Part shown: piece after piece, positions 9,812 through 20,894 of the stretch | Layout: each line of letters starts with the position of its first letter | How positions within the stretch are numbered: position 1 is the stretch's first letter | Source of the DNA: Colwellia sp. MB02u-6 | GTDB taxonomy: Bacteria; Pseudomonadota; Gammaproteobacteria; Enterobacterales; Alteromonadaceae | Reading direction: 5' to 3' | Length of the DNA: 64,000 nucleotides | NCBI RefSeq assembly: GCF_014077095.1 | Contig: NZ_JACGVG010000027.1 | Coordinates: 434,001 to 498,000, forward strand | Translations under genes and position numbers: made by a program | The notes under the pieces: generated by a model | What the model saw: the letters and a program-made list of their open reading frames with translations, nothing else | Told to the model about the DNA's origin: nothing | Database searches by the model: none

Positions 9812-11119
9812 ATGCAAGTTTCAGTTGAGACTACACAAGGTTTGGAACGTCGTTTAACGATTTCTGTTCCTGCCGAAACAGTAGATGTTGAAGTTAAAAA
9901 TCGTCTTCGCCACATCGGTAAGACCCAACGTATCAATGGTTTTCGTCCAGGCAAAGTGCCACCATCGGTTATTCAAAAACGCTATGGTCAATCTGTTCGT
10001 CAAGAAGTTGCTGGTGAATTTATGCAACGCAACTTTGTTGATGCGATTGTTGCTGAAAAATTAAACCCAGCAGGTCGTCCAGCATTCGTTGCCAAAAGCA
10101 ACGAAGATGGTCAACCATTAGAATTTGAAGCAACATTTGAGATCTACCCTGATGTTGTTTTAAAAGATTTAGATAAGATAGCGGTAGAGCGTCCTGCAGT
10201 CGACGTTACCGAAGCTGACCTTGATGAAATGTTTGAAACATTACAAAATCAGCATAAAACGTGGAAAGAAAACAAGCGTAAAACGAAGACAGGCGATAAG
10301 TTAACTATCGACTTCAATGGCCGCGTTGACGGCGAAGAATTTGAAGGTGGTAAAGCTGAAGGTTTTGAACTTGAATTAGGTTCAGGTCGTATGATCCCTG
10401 GTTTCGAAACAGATATCATAGGTATGAAAGCTGGCGATGAAAAAACTATCACAGTATCTTTTCCAGACGATTACCATGCTGAGAAGCTTAAAGGTAAAAC
10501 TGCTGAGTTTGATATTGTTGTGCATAAAACTGAATCAGCCGTTTTACCAGAAATAGATGATGAGTTTGCAAAACTATTCGGCGTAGAAGCTGGTGGTGTT
10601 GCTGCACTTCGTGAAGAAGTTGGCAAAAACATGGCGCGCGAACTTAACCAAGCTGTTAAAGCTAAAGTTAAAGAGCAAGTCATTGAAGGCCTACTTGAAG
10701 TTAGCGAATTAGATATTCCAGCGGCACTTATTGCGCAAGAAGTTGATGTATTGCGCAAGCAAGCTATGAAACGTTTTGCGGATCAAATGGACCCTAATAA
10801 CTTACCAGAGCTTCCAGCTGAAATGTTTGAAGAACAAGCGAAACGCCGTGTTAAAACGGGTTTGCTTTTAGGTGAAGTGATTAAAGTTAACGAATTAAAA
10901 GTTGACGAAGCTAAAGTGACTGAATTAATTGCTTCAGCAGCTTCAGCTTATGAAGATCCATCTGAAGTTATTGAGTACTACAAAACTAACAAAGAACTTG
11001 CTCAACAAATGCAAAATGTTGCATTAGAAGAGCAAGCCGTAGAGTTGTTACTTGCCAGTGCAAATGTAACAGACAAAAAAGCCAGCTTTAAAGATATCAT
11101 GAATCCTGAAGGTAAATAG
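9812..11119 (+). CDS. tig: trigger factor, ribosome-associated chaperone
   Basis: Trigger factor binds the ribosome exit tunnel and shields nascent chains. The 435-residue protein shows the ribosome-docking signature GFRPGKVP at 43-50. The FKBP-type PPIase domain follows at about 150-245 ([30 protein letters not shown]), then the long helical C-terminal chaperone arms. GAGG lies 8 bases before the ATG. The gene heads the order tig-clpP-clpX-lon-hupB. A strong hairpin with a T run separates it from clpP, so clpP probably also has its own transcript or relies on readthrough. Confidence 0.97.
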   Translation: MQVSVETTQGLERRLTISVPAETVDVEVKNRLRHIGKTQRINGFRPGKVPPSVIQKRYGQSVRQEVAGEFMQRNFVDAIVAEKLNPAGRPAFVAKSNEDGQPLEFEATFEIYPDVVLKDLDKIAVERPAVDVTEADLDEMFETLQNQHKTWKENKRKTKTGDKLTIDFNGRVDGEEFEGGKAEGFELELGSGRMIPGFETDIIGMKAGDEKTITVSFPDDYHAEKLKGKTAEFDIVVHKTESAVLPEIDDEFAKLFGVEAGGVAALREEVGKNMARELNQAVKAKVKEQVIEGLLEVSELDIPAALIAQEVDVLRKQAMKRFADQMDPNNLPELPAEMFEEQAKRRVKTGLLLGEVIKVNELKVDEAKVTELIASAASAYEDPSEVIEYYKTNKELAQQMQNVALEEQAVELLLASANVTDKKASFKDIMNPEGK

Positions 11120-11154
11120 ACCTTTTAGATTGACATTCTGCTGAGCAATCGCTT

Positions 11155-11190
11155 AAATGGCTTGTATGGGGACATATGAGCCATTTTTTT
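11155..11190 (+). terminator. terminator between tig and clpP
   Basis: AAATGGCTTGTATG and CATATGAGCCATTT pair over 14 positions with two G-T wobbles around a GGGA loop, followed by four T. It lies between the tig stop and the clpP ribosome-binding site. Confidence 0.75.
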
Positions 11191-11206
11191 ATAAAAGGAA
11201 AGTTAG

Positions 11207-11845
11207 TTGTTTACTTCTCAAAATAATTCTCACGATTTAACGAGTATGACCGAAAGTGCCTTAGTACCTATGGTTGTTGAGCAAACTGCCAAAGGTGAGC
11301 GCTCTTACGATATTTACTCAAGACTGTTAAAAGAGCGCGTTATCTTCCTTTGTGGTCAAGTTGAAGACCATATGGCTAATTTGATCGTTGCCCAATTGCT
11401 ATTTTTAGAGTCAGAAAGTCCAGATAAAGATATTTATTTATATATAAATTCTCCAGGGGGCTCTGTGACTGCCGGCATGGCTATTTACGATACCATGAAG
11501 TTTATTAAGCCAAATATTAGCACAGTTTGTATTGGTCAAGCGGCTAGCATGGGCGCGTTTTTGCTGTCTGGTGGAGAAAAAGGTAAACGTTATTGTTTAC
11601 CTAATGCTCGTGTCATGATCCATCAACCTCTTGGTGGTTTTCAAGGTCAAGCTTCTGATATTCAAATTCATGCAAAAGAAATTTTGTATATCAAAGATAA
11701 GCTTAATCGTTTAATGTCAGAGCACACAGGCCAAACCTTAGAGAAAATATCTGACGATACAGACCGTGATAATTTCTTAAGCGCTGAAAGCGCGGTTGAA
11801 TATGGTTTAGTTGATGCCATACTAGAACAAAGAATGGATAAATAA
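11207..11845 (+). CDS. clpP: ATP-dependent Clp protease proteolytic subunit ClpP
   Basis: ClpP is the serine peptidase chamber that degrades proteins unfolded by ClpX or ClpA. With the TTG start at 11207 the triad falls at Ser114 (GQAASMGAF), His139 (MIHQPLGG) and Asp188. The start TTG has AAGGAAAG about 6 bases upstream; an alternative is the ATG 13 codons later ([10 protein letters not shown]), which still keeps the mature N-terminus [10 protein letters not shown]. The leader is presumably self-processed as in E. coli. clpX follows after 93 bp. Confidence 0.96.
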   Translation: MFTSQNNSHDLTSMTESALVPMVVEQTAKGERSYDIYSRLLKERVIFLCGQVEDHMANLIVAQLLFLESESPDKDIYLYINSPGGSVTAGMAIYDTMKFIKPNISTVCIGQAASMGAFLLSGGEKGKRYCLPNARVMIHQPLGGFQGQASDIQIHAKEILYIKDKLNRLMSEHTGQTLEKISDDTDRDNFLSAESAVEYGLVDAILEQRMDK

Positions 11846-11938
11846 CGTTCTACTTTGTAAGACGCGTTGTTGTCTTCGCGATTTATGAAATACTGAATAG
11901 TATTTGTTTGTAAAATTTTAAAATATTAGAGGTACCGT

Positions 11939-13216
11939 ATGACCGATATGAAAACAGGTGACGGTGATGACGGTAAGTTACTGTATTGCTCATTTTGTGG
12001 TAAAAGTCAGCATGAAGTGCGTAAGTTAATTGCAGGCCCTTCAGTCTTCGTTTGTGATGAATGTGTTGAGTTATGCAATGACATTATTCGCGAAGAAATT
12101 AAAGAAATTGCGCCTAAGCAAGATAAAGAAAGCTTACCAACGCCAATTGAAATTCGTGAAAGCTTAGATGACTATGTTATCGGGCAAGAACACGCTAAAA
12201 AAGTGCTTGCTGTTGCGGTTTATAACCATTACAAGCGCTTACGCAATGGTGACTCACATAATGGTGTAGAGCTAAGCAAAAGTAATATTTTGTTAATTGG
12301 CCCTACGGGTAGTGGCAAAACATTACTAGCACAAACGTTAGCGCGCTTATTAGATGTGCCATTTACTATGGCTGATGCCACCACACTAACCGAAGCGGGT
12401 TATGTGGGCGAAGATGTTGAAAACATCATTCAGAAGCTACTGCAAAAATGTGATTATGACGTTGAAAAAGCACAACGTGGTATTGTTTATATCGATGAAA
12501 TAGATAAGATTTCACGTAAATCAGACAATCCATCAATCACCCGTGACGTTTCTGGCGAAGGTGTGCAGCAAGCGTTACTTAAACTCATTGAAGGCACTAT
12601 TGCCTCTGTACCGCCGCAAGGTGGTCGTAAGCATCCACAGCAAGAGTTTTTACAGGTTGACACCTCTAAGATTCTATTTATCTGTGGTGGTGCATTTGCA
12701 GGCCTTGATAAGGTTGTTGAACAACGTTGTCAAACCGGTACAGGTATTGGTTTTGGCGCGACAGTTCGTGGCAAAGACGACGAGAAAACCTTAACGCAGC
12801 TTTTTCAAGATGTTGAGCCTCAGGATCTGGTTAAATATGGCCTGATCCCTGAATTTATTGGCCGCCTACCTGTCGTTGCAACCTTGACAGAGCTTGACGA
12901 AGAGGCACTTATTCAAATCTTACAAGAGCCTAAAAATGCCTTAACTAAGCAATTTTCTGCGCTTTTTGATATGGAGAATGTTGAACTTGAATTTAGAGCC
13001 GATGCTTTAACCGCTATTGCCCATAAAGCTATGGTTCGTAAAACCGGCGCTCGTGGCTTACGCTCCATTGTCGAAGGGGTTCTACTCGAAACTATGTATG
13101 AATTACCATCGATGGAAAACGCTGTTAAAGTTGTTGTTGATGAAACGGTGATTAGAGGCGAGTCTAAACCTATTATTATTTATGAAACGCAACAAGATAA
13201 AGCGTCATCAGAATAA
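11939..13216 (+). CDS. clpX: ClpX, AAA+ unfoldase of the ClpXP protease
   Basis: ClpX recognises tagged substrates, unfolds them and threads them into ClpP. The 425-residue protein carries the N-terminal zinc-binding domain (CSFCGKS and CDECVELC), Walker A GPTGSGKT starting at residue 121, Walker [11 protein letters not shown], and the C-terminal sensor-2 region KTGARGLRS. It also has IGFGA, the expected IGF loop that docks on ClpP. AGAGGT precedes the ATG. Confidence 0.97.
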   Translation: MTDMKTGDGDDGKLLYCSFCGKSQHEVRKLIAGPSVFVCDECVELCNDIIREEIKEIAPKQDKESLPTPIEIRESLDDYVIGQEHAKKVLAVAVYNHYKRLRNGDSHNGVELSKSNILLIGPTGSGKTLLAQTLARLLDVPFTMADATTLTEAGYVGEDVENIIQKLLQKCDYDVEKAQRGIVYIDEIDKISRKSDNPSITRDVSGEGVQQALLKLIEGTIASVPPQGGRKHPQQEFLQVDTSKILFICGGAFAGLDKVVEQRCQTGTGIGFGATVRGKDDEKTLTQLFQDVEPQDLVKYGLIPEFIGRLPVVATLTELDEEALIQILQEPKNALTKQFSALFDMENVELEFRADALTAIAHKAMVRKTGARGLRSIVEGVLLETMYELPSMENAVKVVVDETVIRGESKPIIIYETQQDKASSE

Positions 13217-13237
13217 TTATTTCGCTAATTTAAGTCT

Positions 13238-13280
13238 AAAAAGTGATGTTAGCCAGTTTGGTTAACGTCACTTTTTTTTA
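13238..13280 (+). terminator. terminator between clpX and lon
   Basis: AAAAAGTGATGTTAGCC pairs with GGTTAACGTCACTTTTT (one G-T wobble) across an AGTTT loop and runs into eight T. It lies about 20 bp after the clpX stop. Confidence 0.85.
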
Positions 13281-13368
13281 TTCATCTGTTGAAAGTATTT
13301 ACAAACACCCCATATACAAATACATATCCTTAAAAATCACATCATACTATTCACCGAGAGAGTAACCA

Positions 13369-15732
13369 ATGACTAAAGAGTTATCTGGCGTAGTTGAAAT
13401 TCCCGTATTAGCCTTACGTGATGTCGTTGTCTATCCACAAATGGTTATCCCATTATTTGTTGGTCGCGAGAAATCTATCCGTTGTCTTGATATTGCCAAC
13501 GAAAATGATAAGCAAATATTCCTTGTCGCACAAAAAGATGCTGCAGTAGACGACCCGGCACAGAGCGATTTGTACCAAACCGGTACTATAGCCACTATTT
13601 TGCAAATGCTTAAATTACCTGATGGTACCGTTAAAGTACTGGTTGAAGGTGTGCGTCGAGCTCAAATTACTGAGTTTGTTGAAACTGATGAATACTTTAC
13701 CGCCAATGCTACATTTTTAAGTGTTGAAGGTGTTCCTGACGATAGTACTGAAGTGTTAATTCGCTCAGCTATTTCTCAGTTTGAAGGTTATGTTAAATTA
13801 AATAAAAAAATACCACCGGAAGTGTTAACTTCGGTTTCAGGTATTGATGATGCCGAGCAGTTAGCCGACACTATGGCAGCTCATATGCCACTTAAATTAG
13901 TCGACAAACAAAAGGTACTAGAAATTACCCATGTTTCAGAACGTCTTGAGTTTTTAATGGCGTTAATGGAAGGTGAAATCGACTTATTGCAAGTTGAGAA
14001 AAAAATTCGCACGCGCGTTAAAAAACAAATGGAAAAAAGCCAGCGCGAATATTATTTGAATGAGCAGATGAAAGCAATTCAAAAAGAATTAGGTGATGAC
14101 GAAGAGGGTACGAACGAAGCTGATCAAATAGAAAAGCAGATCGAAGCCGCGCAAATGCCTAAAGAAGCAAAAGAAAAAACCTTAACAGAATTAAAAAAGT
14201 TAAAAATGATGTCACCCATGTCAGCTGAAGCCACTGTTGTGCGCAGCTATATCGATTGGATGATTAGTGTGCCATGGAAAAAGCGCAGTAAATTGAAACG
14301 TGATCTTAAATTAGCACAAGAAGTGTTAGATAAAGACCATTACGGACTCGATAAAGTTAAAGAACGCATAGTAGAGTACTTGGCCGTTCAACAACGTGTT
14401 AGTCATTTAAAAGGGCCTATTTTGTGTCTAGTTGGGCCTCCAGGTGTAGGTAAAACATCGTTAGGACAATCTATTGCTAAATCCACTGGTCGTAAATATG
14501 TTCGTATGGCGCTAGGCGGTGTGAGAGATGAAGCTGAAATACGTGGACATAGACGAACCTATATTGGCTCATTACCAGGCAAGCTGATTCAAAAAATAGC
14601 TAAAGTTGGCGTGAAAAATCCGTTATTTTTGTTAGATGAAATAGATAAAATGGCTTCTGATATGCGAGGCGATCCTGCCTCGGCATTATTAGAAGTGCTA
14701 GATCCAGAGCAAAACAGCAGCTTTAATGATCACTATTTGGAAGTTGATTATGACTTATCTGATGTGATGTTTGTTGCTACGTCCAATAGTATGAATATTC
14801 CTGGCCCCTTGCTAGACCGTATGGAAGTTATCCATCTATCGGGTTATACCGAAGATGAAAAGCTCAACATTGCGAAAAATCACTTGCTTGATAAGCAAAT
14901 AGAACGCAACGGTTTAAAGAGTAAAGAAATTGAAATAGAAGATAGCGCTATCGTCGGTATTATTCGTTATTACACTCGTGAGGCTGGTGTTCGTGGCTTA
15001 GAACGTGATATTTCTAAGTTATGTCGTAAAGCGGTTAAATCGATTTTATTGGATAAAAACGTCAAAAAAGTAACGATAAATCAAGCTAATTTATCAGAGT
15101 TTCTTGGTGTGCAACGCTTTGATTATGGTAAAGCTGACGATGAAAATCGTGTTGGTTTAGTCACTGGCCTGGCTTGGACCCAAGTCGGTGGCGAGCTACT
15201 GACCATTGAAACTGCTTCTGTGCCAGGCAAAGGCAAGTTGAGCTATACTGGTTCGCTTGGTGACGTAATGCAGGAGTCGATACAAGCGGCAATGATGGTA
15301 GTACGCAGTCGTACAGAAAAGTTACGGATTAATAATGACTTTCATGAAAAACGCGATATTCATGTGCATGTACCTGAGGGTGCAACCCCAAAAGATGGCC
15401 CAAGTGCTGGTGTCGGTATGTGTACGGCATTAGTATCAAGTTTGACCGGTAATCCAGTCAGAGCTGACGTGGCGATGACTGGCGAAATTACTCTACGTGG
15501 TGAAGTACTGGCAATTGGTGGCTTAAAAGAGAAATTACTTGCCGCGCATCGTGGTGGTATCAAAACGGTTATTATACCTAAAGATAATGAGCGTGATTTG
15601 ATAGAAATACCTGATAATGTAAAAGCTGATCTAGCCATTTACCCAGTGAAATGGATAGATGAGGTGTTAAAAATTGCTTTAGTACATCCTGTTGATAAGT
15701 GGCAGTTAGACAAGGAAGTGGTTATAAAATAG
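13369..15732 (+). CDS. lon: ATP-dependent protease Lon
   Basis: Lon degrades misfolded and regulatory proteins in the cytoplasm. The 787 residues hold the N-terminal substrate-binding domain (VEIPVLALRDVVVYPQM), Walker A GPPGVGKT from about residue 356, Walker B PLFLLDEIDKM, and the protease domain. The catalytic Ser is at 679 in PKDGPSAGV, the same number as in E. coli Lon; the partner Lys is expected near 722 in the GLKEKLLAA segment. It is followed by hupB as in enterics. Confidence 0.97.
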   Translation: MTKELSGVVEIPVLALRDVVVYPQMVIPLFVGREKSIRCLDIANENDKQIFLVAQKDAAVDDPAQSDLYQTGTIATILQMLKLPDGTVKVLVEGVRRAQITEFVETDEYFTANATFLSVEGVPDDSTEVLIRSAISQFEGYVKLNKKIPPEVLTSVSGIDDAEQLADTMAAHMPLKLVDKQKVLEITHVSERLEFLMALMEGEIDLLQVEKKIRTRVKKQMEKSQREYYLNEQMKAIQKELGDDEEGTNEADQIEKQIEAAQMPKEAKEKTLTELKKLKMMSPMSAEATVVRSYIDWMISVPWKKRSKLKRDLKLAQEVLDKDHYGLDKVKERIVEYLAVQQRVSHLKGPILCLVGPPGVGKTSLGQSIAKSTGRKYVRMALGGVRDEAEIRGHRRTYIGSLPGKLIQKIAKVGVKNPLFLLDEIDKMASDMRGDPASALLEVLDPEQNSSFNDHYLEVDYDLSDVMFVATSNSMNIPGPLLDRMEVIHLSGYTEDEKLNIAKNHLLDKQIERNGLKSKEIEIEDSAIVGIIRYYTREAGVRGLERDISKLCRKAVKSILLDKNVKKVTINQANLSEFLGVQRFDYGKADDENRVGLVTGLAWTQVGGELLTIETASVPGKGKLSYTGSLGDVMQESIQAAMMVVRSRTEKLRINNDFHEKRDIHVHVPEGATPKDGPSAGVGMCTALVSSLTGNPVRADVAMTGEITLRGEVLAIGGLKEKLLAAHRGGIKTVIIPKDNERDLIEIPDNVKADLAIYPVKWIDEVLKIALVHPVDKWQLDKEVVIK

Positions 15733-16003
15733 CTGTTTTTGTTAAAAAACTTAAAAAAACAGCAAAAAAATTGATAAAAACGTAATTAACGCTTTTCAAA
15801 CGCTGAAACTATGTTAAGTTAATGACGCTAACAAGGCTAGAGCCCCTATTTATAAGGGGTCTAGTAGAGATAAAAATTATTATTAATATTTTTAGTTTTC
15901 TTTAACTCAGCGCTTTATGTTCAAAAAAAAGCTTAGGATAAAGTTTTTGCAGGACGTAAACAGAAGATAGCGCTGAATAATAACAATTGAAGGGGAATAC
16001 ACT

Positions 16004-16279
16004 GTGAACAAATCTCAACTTATCGAGAAAATTGCTGCGGGTGCTGACATTTCTAAAGCTGCGGCTGGTCGTGCATTAGATTCATTTATCGAAGCAGTTA
16101 CAGAAGAATTAAAGGGTGGCGAGCAAGTGGCACTAGTTGGTTTTGGTACTTTCTCAGTACGTGACCGTGCTGCACGTACAGGTCGTAACCCACAAACTGG
16201 TGCGACTATCGAAATCGCAGCAGCTAAAATTCCATCTTTTAAAGCTGGTAAAGCACTTAAAGATGCTTGCAACGCTTAA
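16004..16279 (+). CDS. hupB: DNA-binding protein HU-beta
   Basis: HU is a small histone-like dimer that bends DNA and compacts the nucleoid. The 91-residue sequence runs in close parallel with E. coli HupB ([25 protein letters not shown], then GFGTF and the arm [12 protein letters not shown]). The start is GTG at 16004, with AAGGGGA 11 bases upstream. About 270 bp separate it from lon, so it likely has its own promoter. In E. coli ppiD comes next; here the ccm genes intervene. Confidence 0.96.
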   Translation: MNKSQLIEKIAAGADISKAAAGRALDSFIEAVTEELKGGEQVALVGFGTFSVRDRAARTGRNPQTGATIEIAAAKIPSFKAGKALKDACNA

Positions 16280-16304
16280 TTAATAGCTTTGCTAAAGATT
16301 GAAC

Positions 16305-16339
16305 ATTAAGCCGCTTTTATCAGCGGCTTAATTGTTTCT
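16305..16339 (+). terminator. terminator after hupB
   Basis: ATTAAGCCGCT and AGCGGCTTAAT form a perfect 11-bp stem with a six-base loop, 25 bp after the hupB stop. The following T tract is short and broken. Confidence 0.7.
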
Positions 16340-16925
16340 AGAGCATTAGTCATGATGGAAAAGACTAATCGTTATAACACCACTTCCTTTGCTAAACTAT
16401 AAAGCTTAATATCAACTTCATTAAGTTATTGTTACTTGTGTTAGCTAAAGTACACCAAGGCTAAGGCTACGGTGCGCTTAATTAATATCACCGCTCAACA
16501 GAACCTAAACATAATAAAACTAGTCTAACTCCCCCCCTTTAACTTCTGTTTGCAATTTTGTGTGCTTTTTATGGTCTAATCCATTTACGCTATTTTTAAC
16601 TGTAATTAAACATTAAATTGGTACTATGCATTTAGGGTTACGGGCAATGTTACTTAGCATTTTAGAAAAATAAAGTTGAGCCATTTGGCAATTATAGCAA
16701 CGACAAGTTTACAGCGAATAATTGAGCACTATTATTACGATGAATATGTGGGTTTTTCCAACGGTATCGCTAGAAAAAACCGTATAAAATTGTTACGCTA
16801 TGGCACTTATAAACAAGGGTATTAAAGATTAATTATTGCTTTAAATAGCTTTGATTAAATCCTTTTATAGGGCTAATACTCAGCAGTTTAAATAATTGGA
16901 TCAACATAGGTATAAATTAAATAAT
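16340..16925. other. hupB-ccmI intergenic region
   Basis: This 586-bp AT-rich stretch has no reading frame, repeat or RNA that I can recognise. It marks the join between the tig-hupB block and the cytochrome c maturation genes, and must contain the ccmI promoter. Confidence 0.5.
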
Positions 16926-18188
16926 ATGACTACATTCGGGTTGGCAGTTTTATCATTAATAGTGATTGCATTAATTATTGTCTGGCGTATTTTTTCTTCA
17001 TCTAAAAATACTATCGGTGCGGAAAATCTAAACATTCGTCAAGAAACCAATGTTACGCTTTACCATGAGCACTTGTCACTTCTCGAAAACGATTTGGCTG
17101 AGGGCAGTATTGGACAAGATAGTTACCTACAATTAAAAGCAGAGTTAGATAAAACACTTTTACAAGATGCTAAATTAAGTAAATCGTCAGCGTTTGAAAA
17201 ACAACAGACATCATGGTTATGGCCACTAGGTATAGCATTAGCTGTTGTTAGTTTTAGTTTATATACCTACATGAACCTTGGTTCGTATGCACAATTGAGT
17301 TCACCTGTCCTTAGTAATGAAAATAACGCGCAAGGTGAATTAACCCCAGAGCAAATGTTGGTTTTTCGCTTACAGCAACTTCAACGCGAGGTAAAAGACG
17401 ACCCTAGTAATTCACAAGCTTTATTCAGTTTAGGTCAAGCCTATATTTCTGCTGGTGAGTTTGACAATGCGATTGAGGCGTTTGACGGCGTAATGAAGCA
17501 AGTAGGCGAGCATGCCGAGTTATTAGGGCCAAAAGCTCAAGCGATGTATTATAAAAATAATCAGCTATTGAATTCAGATATTCAAGCTGTGATTGACAAG
17601 GCATTAGTGTTGAACCCATTAGACGCATCTACCAATATCCTTTTAGGTATGGACAGTTTCACCAAGCGAAAGTTTGCTAAAGCAGTGCAGTACTGGGAAG
17701 TGGTTTTAAATAGTGACCGGCCAGGGATAAGTACACAAGCGCTAGCGGGCGCTGTAGAAGAAGCTAAAAACCAATTGCGCTTGAGCAATCAAAATACATC
17801 TTCCGGAGCCGTTAGTACTGAACTTGAGGCAAACTTGCCCCGTCTTACTATTGAAGTATCTTTAGCGACTAATGTTCAAGAACAATTGATCAACAGTGAA
17901 GATAAGACCGTATATATATATGCCATTGCCACAGAGGGCCCTCGAATGCCATTAGCGGCTGTAAAAATTAAAGCTAGTGACTTGCCGCTCAGTATAGTTT
18001 TAGATGATTCACAAGCAATGACGCCACAAATGCGCTTAAGTAGTGTGGATAAAGTCCATATTTACGCAGTAGTGTCTATGCAAGGTAGTGTGGGCATTAA
18101 GTCGGGTGATTTTAAAGCAGAAGCACTGAACGTTGATGCGATGGAAAAAAGTTTGATAACAATGAAAATAGCAGTACAAGTACCATAA
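16926..18188 (+). CDS. ccmI: cytochrome c maturation protein CcmI (TPR apocytochrome chaperone)
   Basis: CcmI holds apocytochrome c for the haem lyase on the periplasmic side. The protein has an N-terminal membrane helix (residues 3-22 from ATG 16926), a basic and acidic coiled segment with the typical LYHEHLSLLENDLAEGSI pattern, a second helix near 100-117, then TPR repeats from about 145 to 290 (SQALFSLGQAYISAGEFDNAIEAFDGVM). A C-terminal beta-rich domain follows. An in-frame TTG 30 bp upstream is possible but less likely. Here the gene precedes ccmF, whereas ccmI is usually last in ccm operons. Confidence 0.85.
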   Translation: MTTFGLAVLSLIVIALIIVWRIFSSSKNTIGAENLNIRQETNVTLYHEHLSLLENDLAEGSIGQDSYLQLKAELDKTLLQDAKLSKSSAFEKQQTSWLWPLGIALAVVSFSLYTYMNLGSYAQLSSPVLSNENNAQGELTPEQMLVFRLQQLQREVKDDPSNSQALFSLGQAYISAGEFDNAIEAFDGVMKQVGEHAELLGPKAQAMYYKNNQLLNSDIQAVIDKALVLNPLDASTNILLGMDSFTKRKFAKAVQYWEVVLNSDRPGISTQALAGAVEEAKNQLRLSNQNTSSGAVSTELEANLPRLTIEVSLATNVQEQLINSEDKTVYIYAIATEGPRMPLAAVKIKASDLPLSIVLDDSQAMTPQMRLSSVDKVHIYAVVSMQGSVGIKSGDFKAEALNVDAMEKSLITMKIAVQVP

Positions 18189-18353
18189 AGGTAATGGCTA
18201 CAGTATCACTATAAAATTTACTTCTGGTAATATTTATGGTGATATTTAAGCAGAGAAGATCTGATTTGGCGCTAGTATCGACTAGTTAACATCAGCTAAA
18301 ATCAGTTAAACTTAGTCCCAATAATGTTTTAACATTAATTTACAGGAATTATC

Positions 18354-20339
18354 ATGATCCCAGAGCTCGGGCACTTCGCACTCATTATCGGGTTAGCGTT
18401 TGCATTATGTTTAAGCGTAGTGCCGCTAATTGGCGTAGCGCAGAACAATCATCAATTAATTAATAGTGCCAAACCATTAAGTTTTGGTCTTTTTTTCTTT
18501 ATAGCAATCAGTATTTTTTTATTAGGCTATAGCTTTACGATTGATGACTTTTCAGTCAAATATATTGCTGACCACTCTAATAGTTTATTACCCTATTATT
18601 TCAAAATTAGTGCGATCTGGGGTGGGCACGAAGGCTCTATGCTACTTTGGGTTTTTGCCTTAACGTGTTGGACCTTTGCGGTTAGTGTTTTTAGTAAGCA
18701 ACTAGAGACAGAGTTTGTTGCCCGTGTTTTAGCGGTAATGGGCATGATTGCGGTTGGTTTTATTTTATTTACGCTATTAACCTCTAACCCATTTGAGCGT
18801 TTATTACCAAACTTTCCGCTTGAAGGTCGTGATTTAAATCCATTACTACAAGATATTGGCTTAATTATTCATCCACCAATGTTATATATGGGTTATGTTG
18901 GCTTTTCAGTTGCTTTTGCTTTTGCTATTGCCGCTCTTATGGCTGGAAAAATGGATGCCGCATGGGCACGTTGGTCTCGCCCATGGACGGTTGCCGCTTG
19001 GTCATTTTTATCCGTAGGTATCGCGTTAGGTAGTTGGTGGGCATATTATGAACTTGGTTGGGGCGGTTGGTGGTTTTGGGATCCTGTTGAAAATGCTTCA
19101 TTTTTGCCTTGGCTTGCCGGTACTGCGCTGATTCATGCGTTAGCAGTAACAGAACAACGTAACACTTTTAAGCATTGGACATTATTACTGGCTATTTTTA
19201 CTTTTTCTTTAGTTTTATTAGGAGCCTTTTTAGTACGCTCAGGTGTTATTACTTCAGTACATTCATTTGCAGTAGATCCAGAACGCGGCATTTACTTACT
19301 GGTATTATTAGCGATAGCCGTTGGCGGCTCGTTAACACTTTATGCTTTTAGAGCGGCAAATGTTAGCAGCCCAAACCGCTTTACGTTTTATTCACGTGAA
19401 AACGCTATTTTAATCGCCATGTCGATATTGGTCACGGCGACAGTGACTATCTTATTAGGCACACTTTACCCGTTAATCATCGATGCTATGGGGTTGGGGA
19501 AAATATCAGTAGGTGCACCCTATTTTAATGCTGTGTTTGTTCCTATGATGATCGCTTTATTTCTATTTATGGGGGTTGGGCCACTTACTCGTTGGAAAAA
19601 AGCGCGTAAAGGTGAACTAGCTAAACATTTAAATAAGACTTCAATTTTTAGTGTCTTATTTGGTGCTGCTTGGCCGTTTATCTATGCGGGTGAATTTAGC
19701 CTGAGCGCATTCATTGGCATGACGTTGGGCTGTTGGATTGTCTTAGCTGTTTTAAAAGATGTATTTATCAATGCTAAGCAGGCCGACGGTAGCTTGAAAT
19801 TTTCAGCCGTGCCACTTAATCATATTGGTATGGCGCTTGCTCATGCTGGCATTGCAATTACGGTTATCGGTGTGACCATGGTATCGACCTATGAAAAAGA
19901 AATGAACGTGAAAATGGCGCCAGGTGAAAGTGCTAATTTATCAGGTTACACGATAGAGTTTGCCGGCACTAAAGATGTTTTAGGGCCTAATTATAGCGCA
20001 ATTCAAGGGCAACTTAAGGTCTCACTGGACGGTGACTTTGTTACCTTATTAAAGCCTGAACTACGTACTTATAAAGTACAACGTGCGGCGATGACCGAGG
20101 CCGCCATTCATACCACCTTATGGCGTGATATTTACGTTGCTTTAGGTGATCCGCTAGAGCAAAAATCTTGGTCAATGCGTTTATATTATAAACCTTTTAT
20201 TGTCTGGATATGGTTAGGTGGCTTTTTTATGGCAATAGGTGGTTTCTTAGCCATATTGAGTAAACGCTATCGTAAGCGCGTATTGGTAACAGAACAAAAG
20301 CTTACCCAAGCTAAACCCGTTGTTCCACAAGAGGCATAA
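18354..20339 (+). CDS. ccmF: haem lyase subunit CcmF
   Basis: CcmF attaches haem from CcmE to apocytochrome c in the inner membrane. The 661-residue polytopic protein includes the tryptophan-rich motif WGGWWFWDPVEN in the periplasmic haem-handling loop, WGGHEGSM near residue 88, and conserved periplasmic His residues. The ATG has AGGAA upstream. It is followed by ccmG after 3 bp and forms one unit with ccmG and ccmH; ccmI lies 165 bp before it. Confidence 0.96.
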   Translation: MIPELGHFALIIGLAFALCLSVVPLIGVAQNNHQLINSAKPLSFGLFFFIAISIFLLGYSFTIDDFSVKYIADHSNSLLPYYFKISAIWGGHEGSMLLWVFALTCWTFAVSVFSKQLETEFVARVLAVMGMIAVGFILFTLLTSNPFERLLPNFPLEGRDLNPLLQDIGLIIHPPMLYMGYVGFSVAFAFAIAALMAGKMDAAWARWSRPWTVAAWSFLSVGIALGSWWAYYELGWGGWWFWDPVENASFLPWLAGTALIHALAVTEQRNTFKHWTLLLAIFTFSLVLLGAFLVRSGVITSVHSFAVDPERGIYLLVLLAIAVGGSLTLYAFRAANVSSPNRFTFYSRENAILIAMSILVTATVTILLGTLYPLIIDAMGLGKISVGAPYFNAVFVPMMIALFLFMGVGPLTRWKKARKGELAKHLNKTSIFSVLFGAAWPFIYAGEFSLSAFIGMTLGCWIVLAVLKDVFINAKQADGSLKFSAVPLNHIGMALAHAGIAITVIGVTMVSTYEKEMNVKMAPGESANLSGYTIEFAGTKDVLGPNYSAIQGQLKVSLDGDFVTLLKPELRTYKVQRAAMTEAAIHTTLWRDIYVALGDPLEQKSWSMRLYYKPFIVWIWLGGFFMAIGGFLAILSKRYRKRVLVTEQKLTQAKPVVPQEA

Positions 20340-20342
20340 TTA

Positions 20343-20894
20343 GTGAAAAGTATTATTCGTTTTATCCCATTAATTCTATTTTTTTTATTGGCGGTATTAT
20401 TATACCGAGGTTTATTTCTTAATCCGCAGTCGATGCCATCAGCCATGATAGGCAAGCCATTGCCAAATTTTGAATTGCCGACATTAAAATCGATCGAACA
20501 ACGGGTAGGTCGAGATGATCTACAAGGCGATATCGTTTTACTTAATGTTTGGGCGACTTGGTGTATACAATGCAAATATGAGCACCCATATCTGCTTAAT
20601 ATTGCTCGCGATCCGCGTATTAAGCTCTATGGCCTTAATTTTACTGACGATCACAAGGCCGCCTTAAGTTGGTTAAAACAATATCAAGACCCTTATGTAT
20701 TCTCAATTTTTGATGAACAGGGCGCACTTGGACTAGATATTGGTGTATTTGGTGCACCTGAAACTTTTGTTATTGATCACACGGGTATCATTCGTAAGCG
20801 TTTCGCAGGTCCGATTAACGATCAGGTGTGGCAAAAAGAGTTCCTGCCGTTAATTGAAACACTCGAAGCAGAAATGGCAGACGGAGCGTCTTAA
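20343..20894 (+). CDS. ccmG: thiol:disulfide interchange protein CcmG/DsbE
   Basis: CcmG is a membrane-tethered thioredoxin-like protein that reduces the haem-binding cysteines of apocytochrome c. It has one N-terminal membrane anchor (residues 5-22). The thioredoxin fold carries the active site WCIQC in NVWATWCIQCKYEHP, and later GVFGAPETFVID with the cis-Pro region, both characteristic of DsbE. The GTG start at 20343 lies 3 bp after the ccmF stop. Its stop overlaps the ccmH start by one base. Confidence 0.94.
   Translation: MKSIIRFIPLILFFLLAVLLYRGLFLNPQSMPSAMIGKPLPNFELPTLKSIEQRVGRDDLQGDIVLLNVWATWCIQCKYEHPYLLNIARDPRIKLYGLNFTDDHKAALSWLKQYQDPYVFSIFDEQGALGLDIGVFGAPETFVIDHTGIIRKRFAGPINDQVWQKEFLPLIETLEAEMADGAS

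Noticed and set aside
15725-15780. Hairpin GCTGTTTTT / AAAAACAGC after lon as a terminator
   Set aside because: It is followed by A rather than T on the plus strand and the stem is AT-rich, so it is not a convincing intrinsic terminator for lon.
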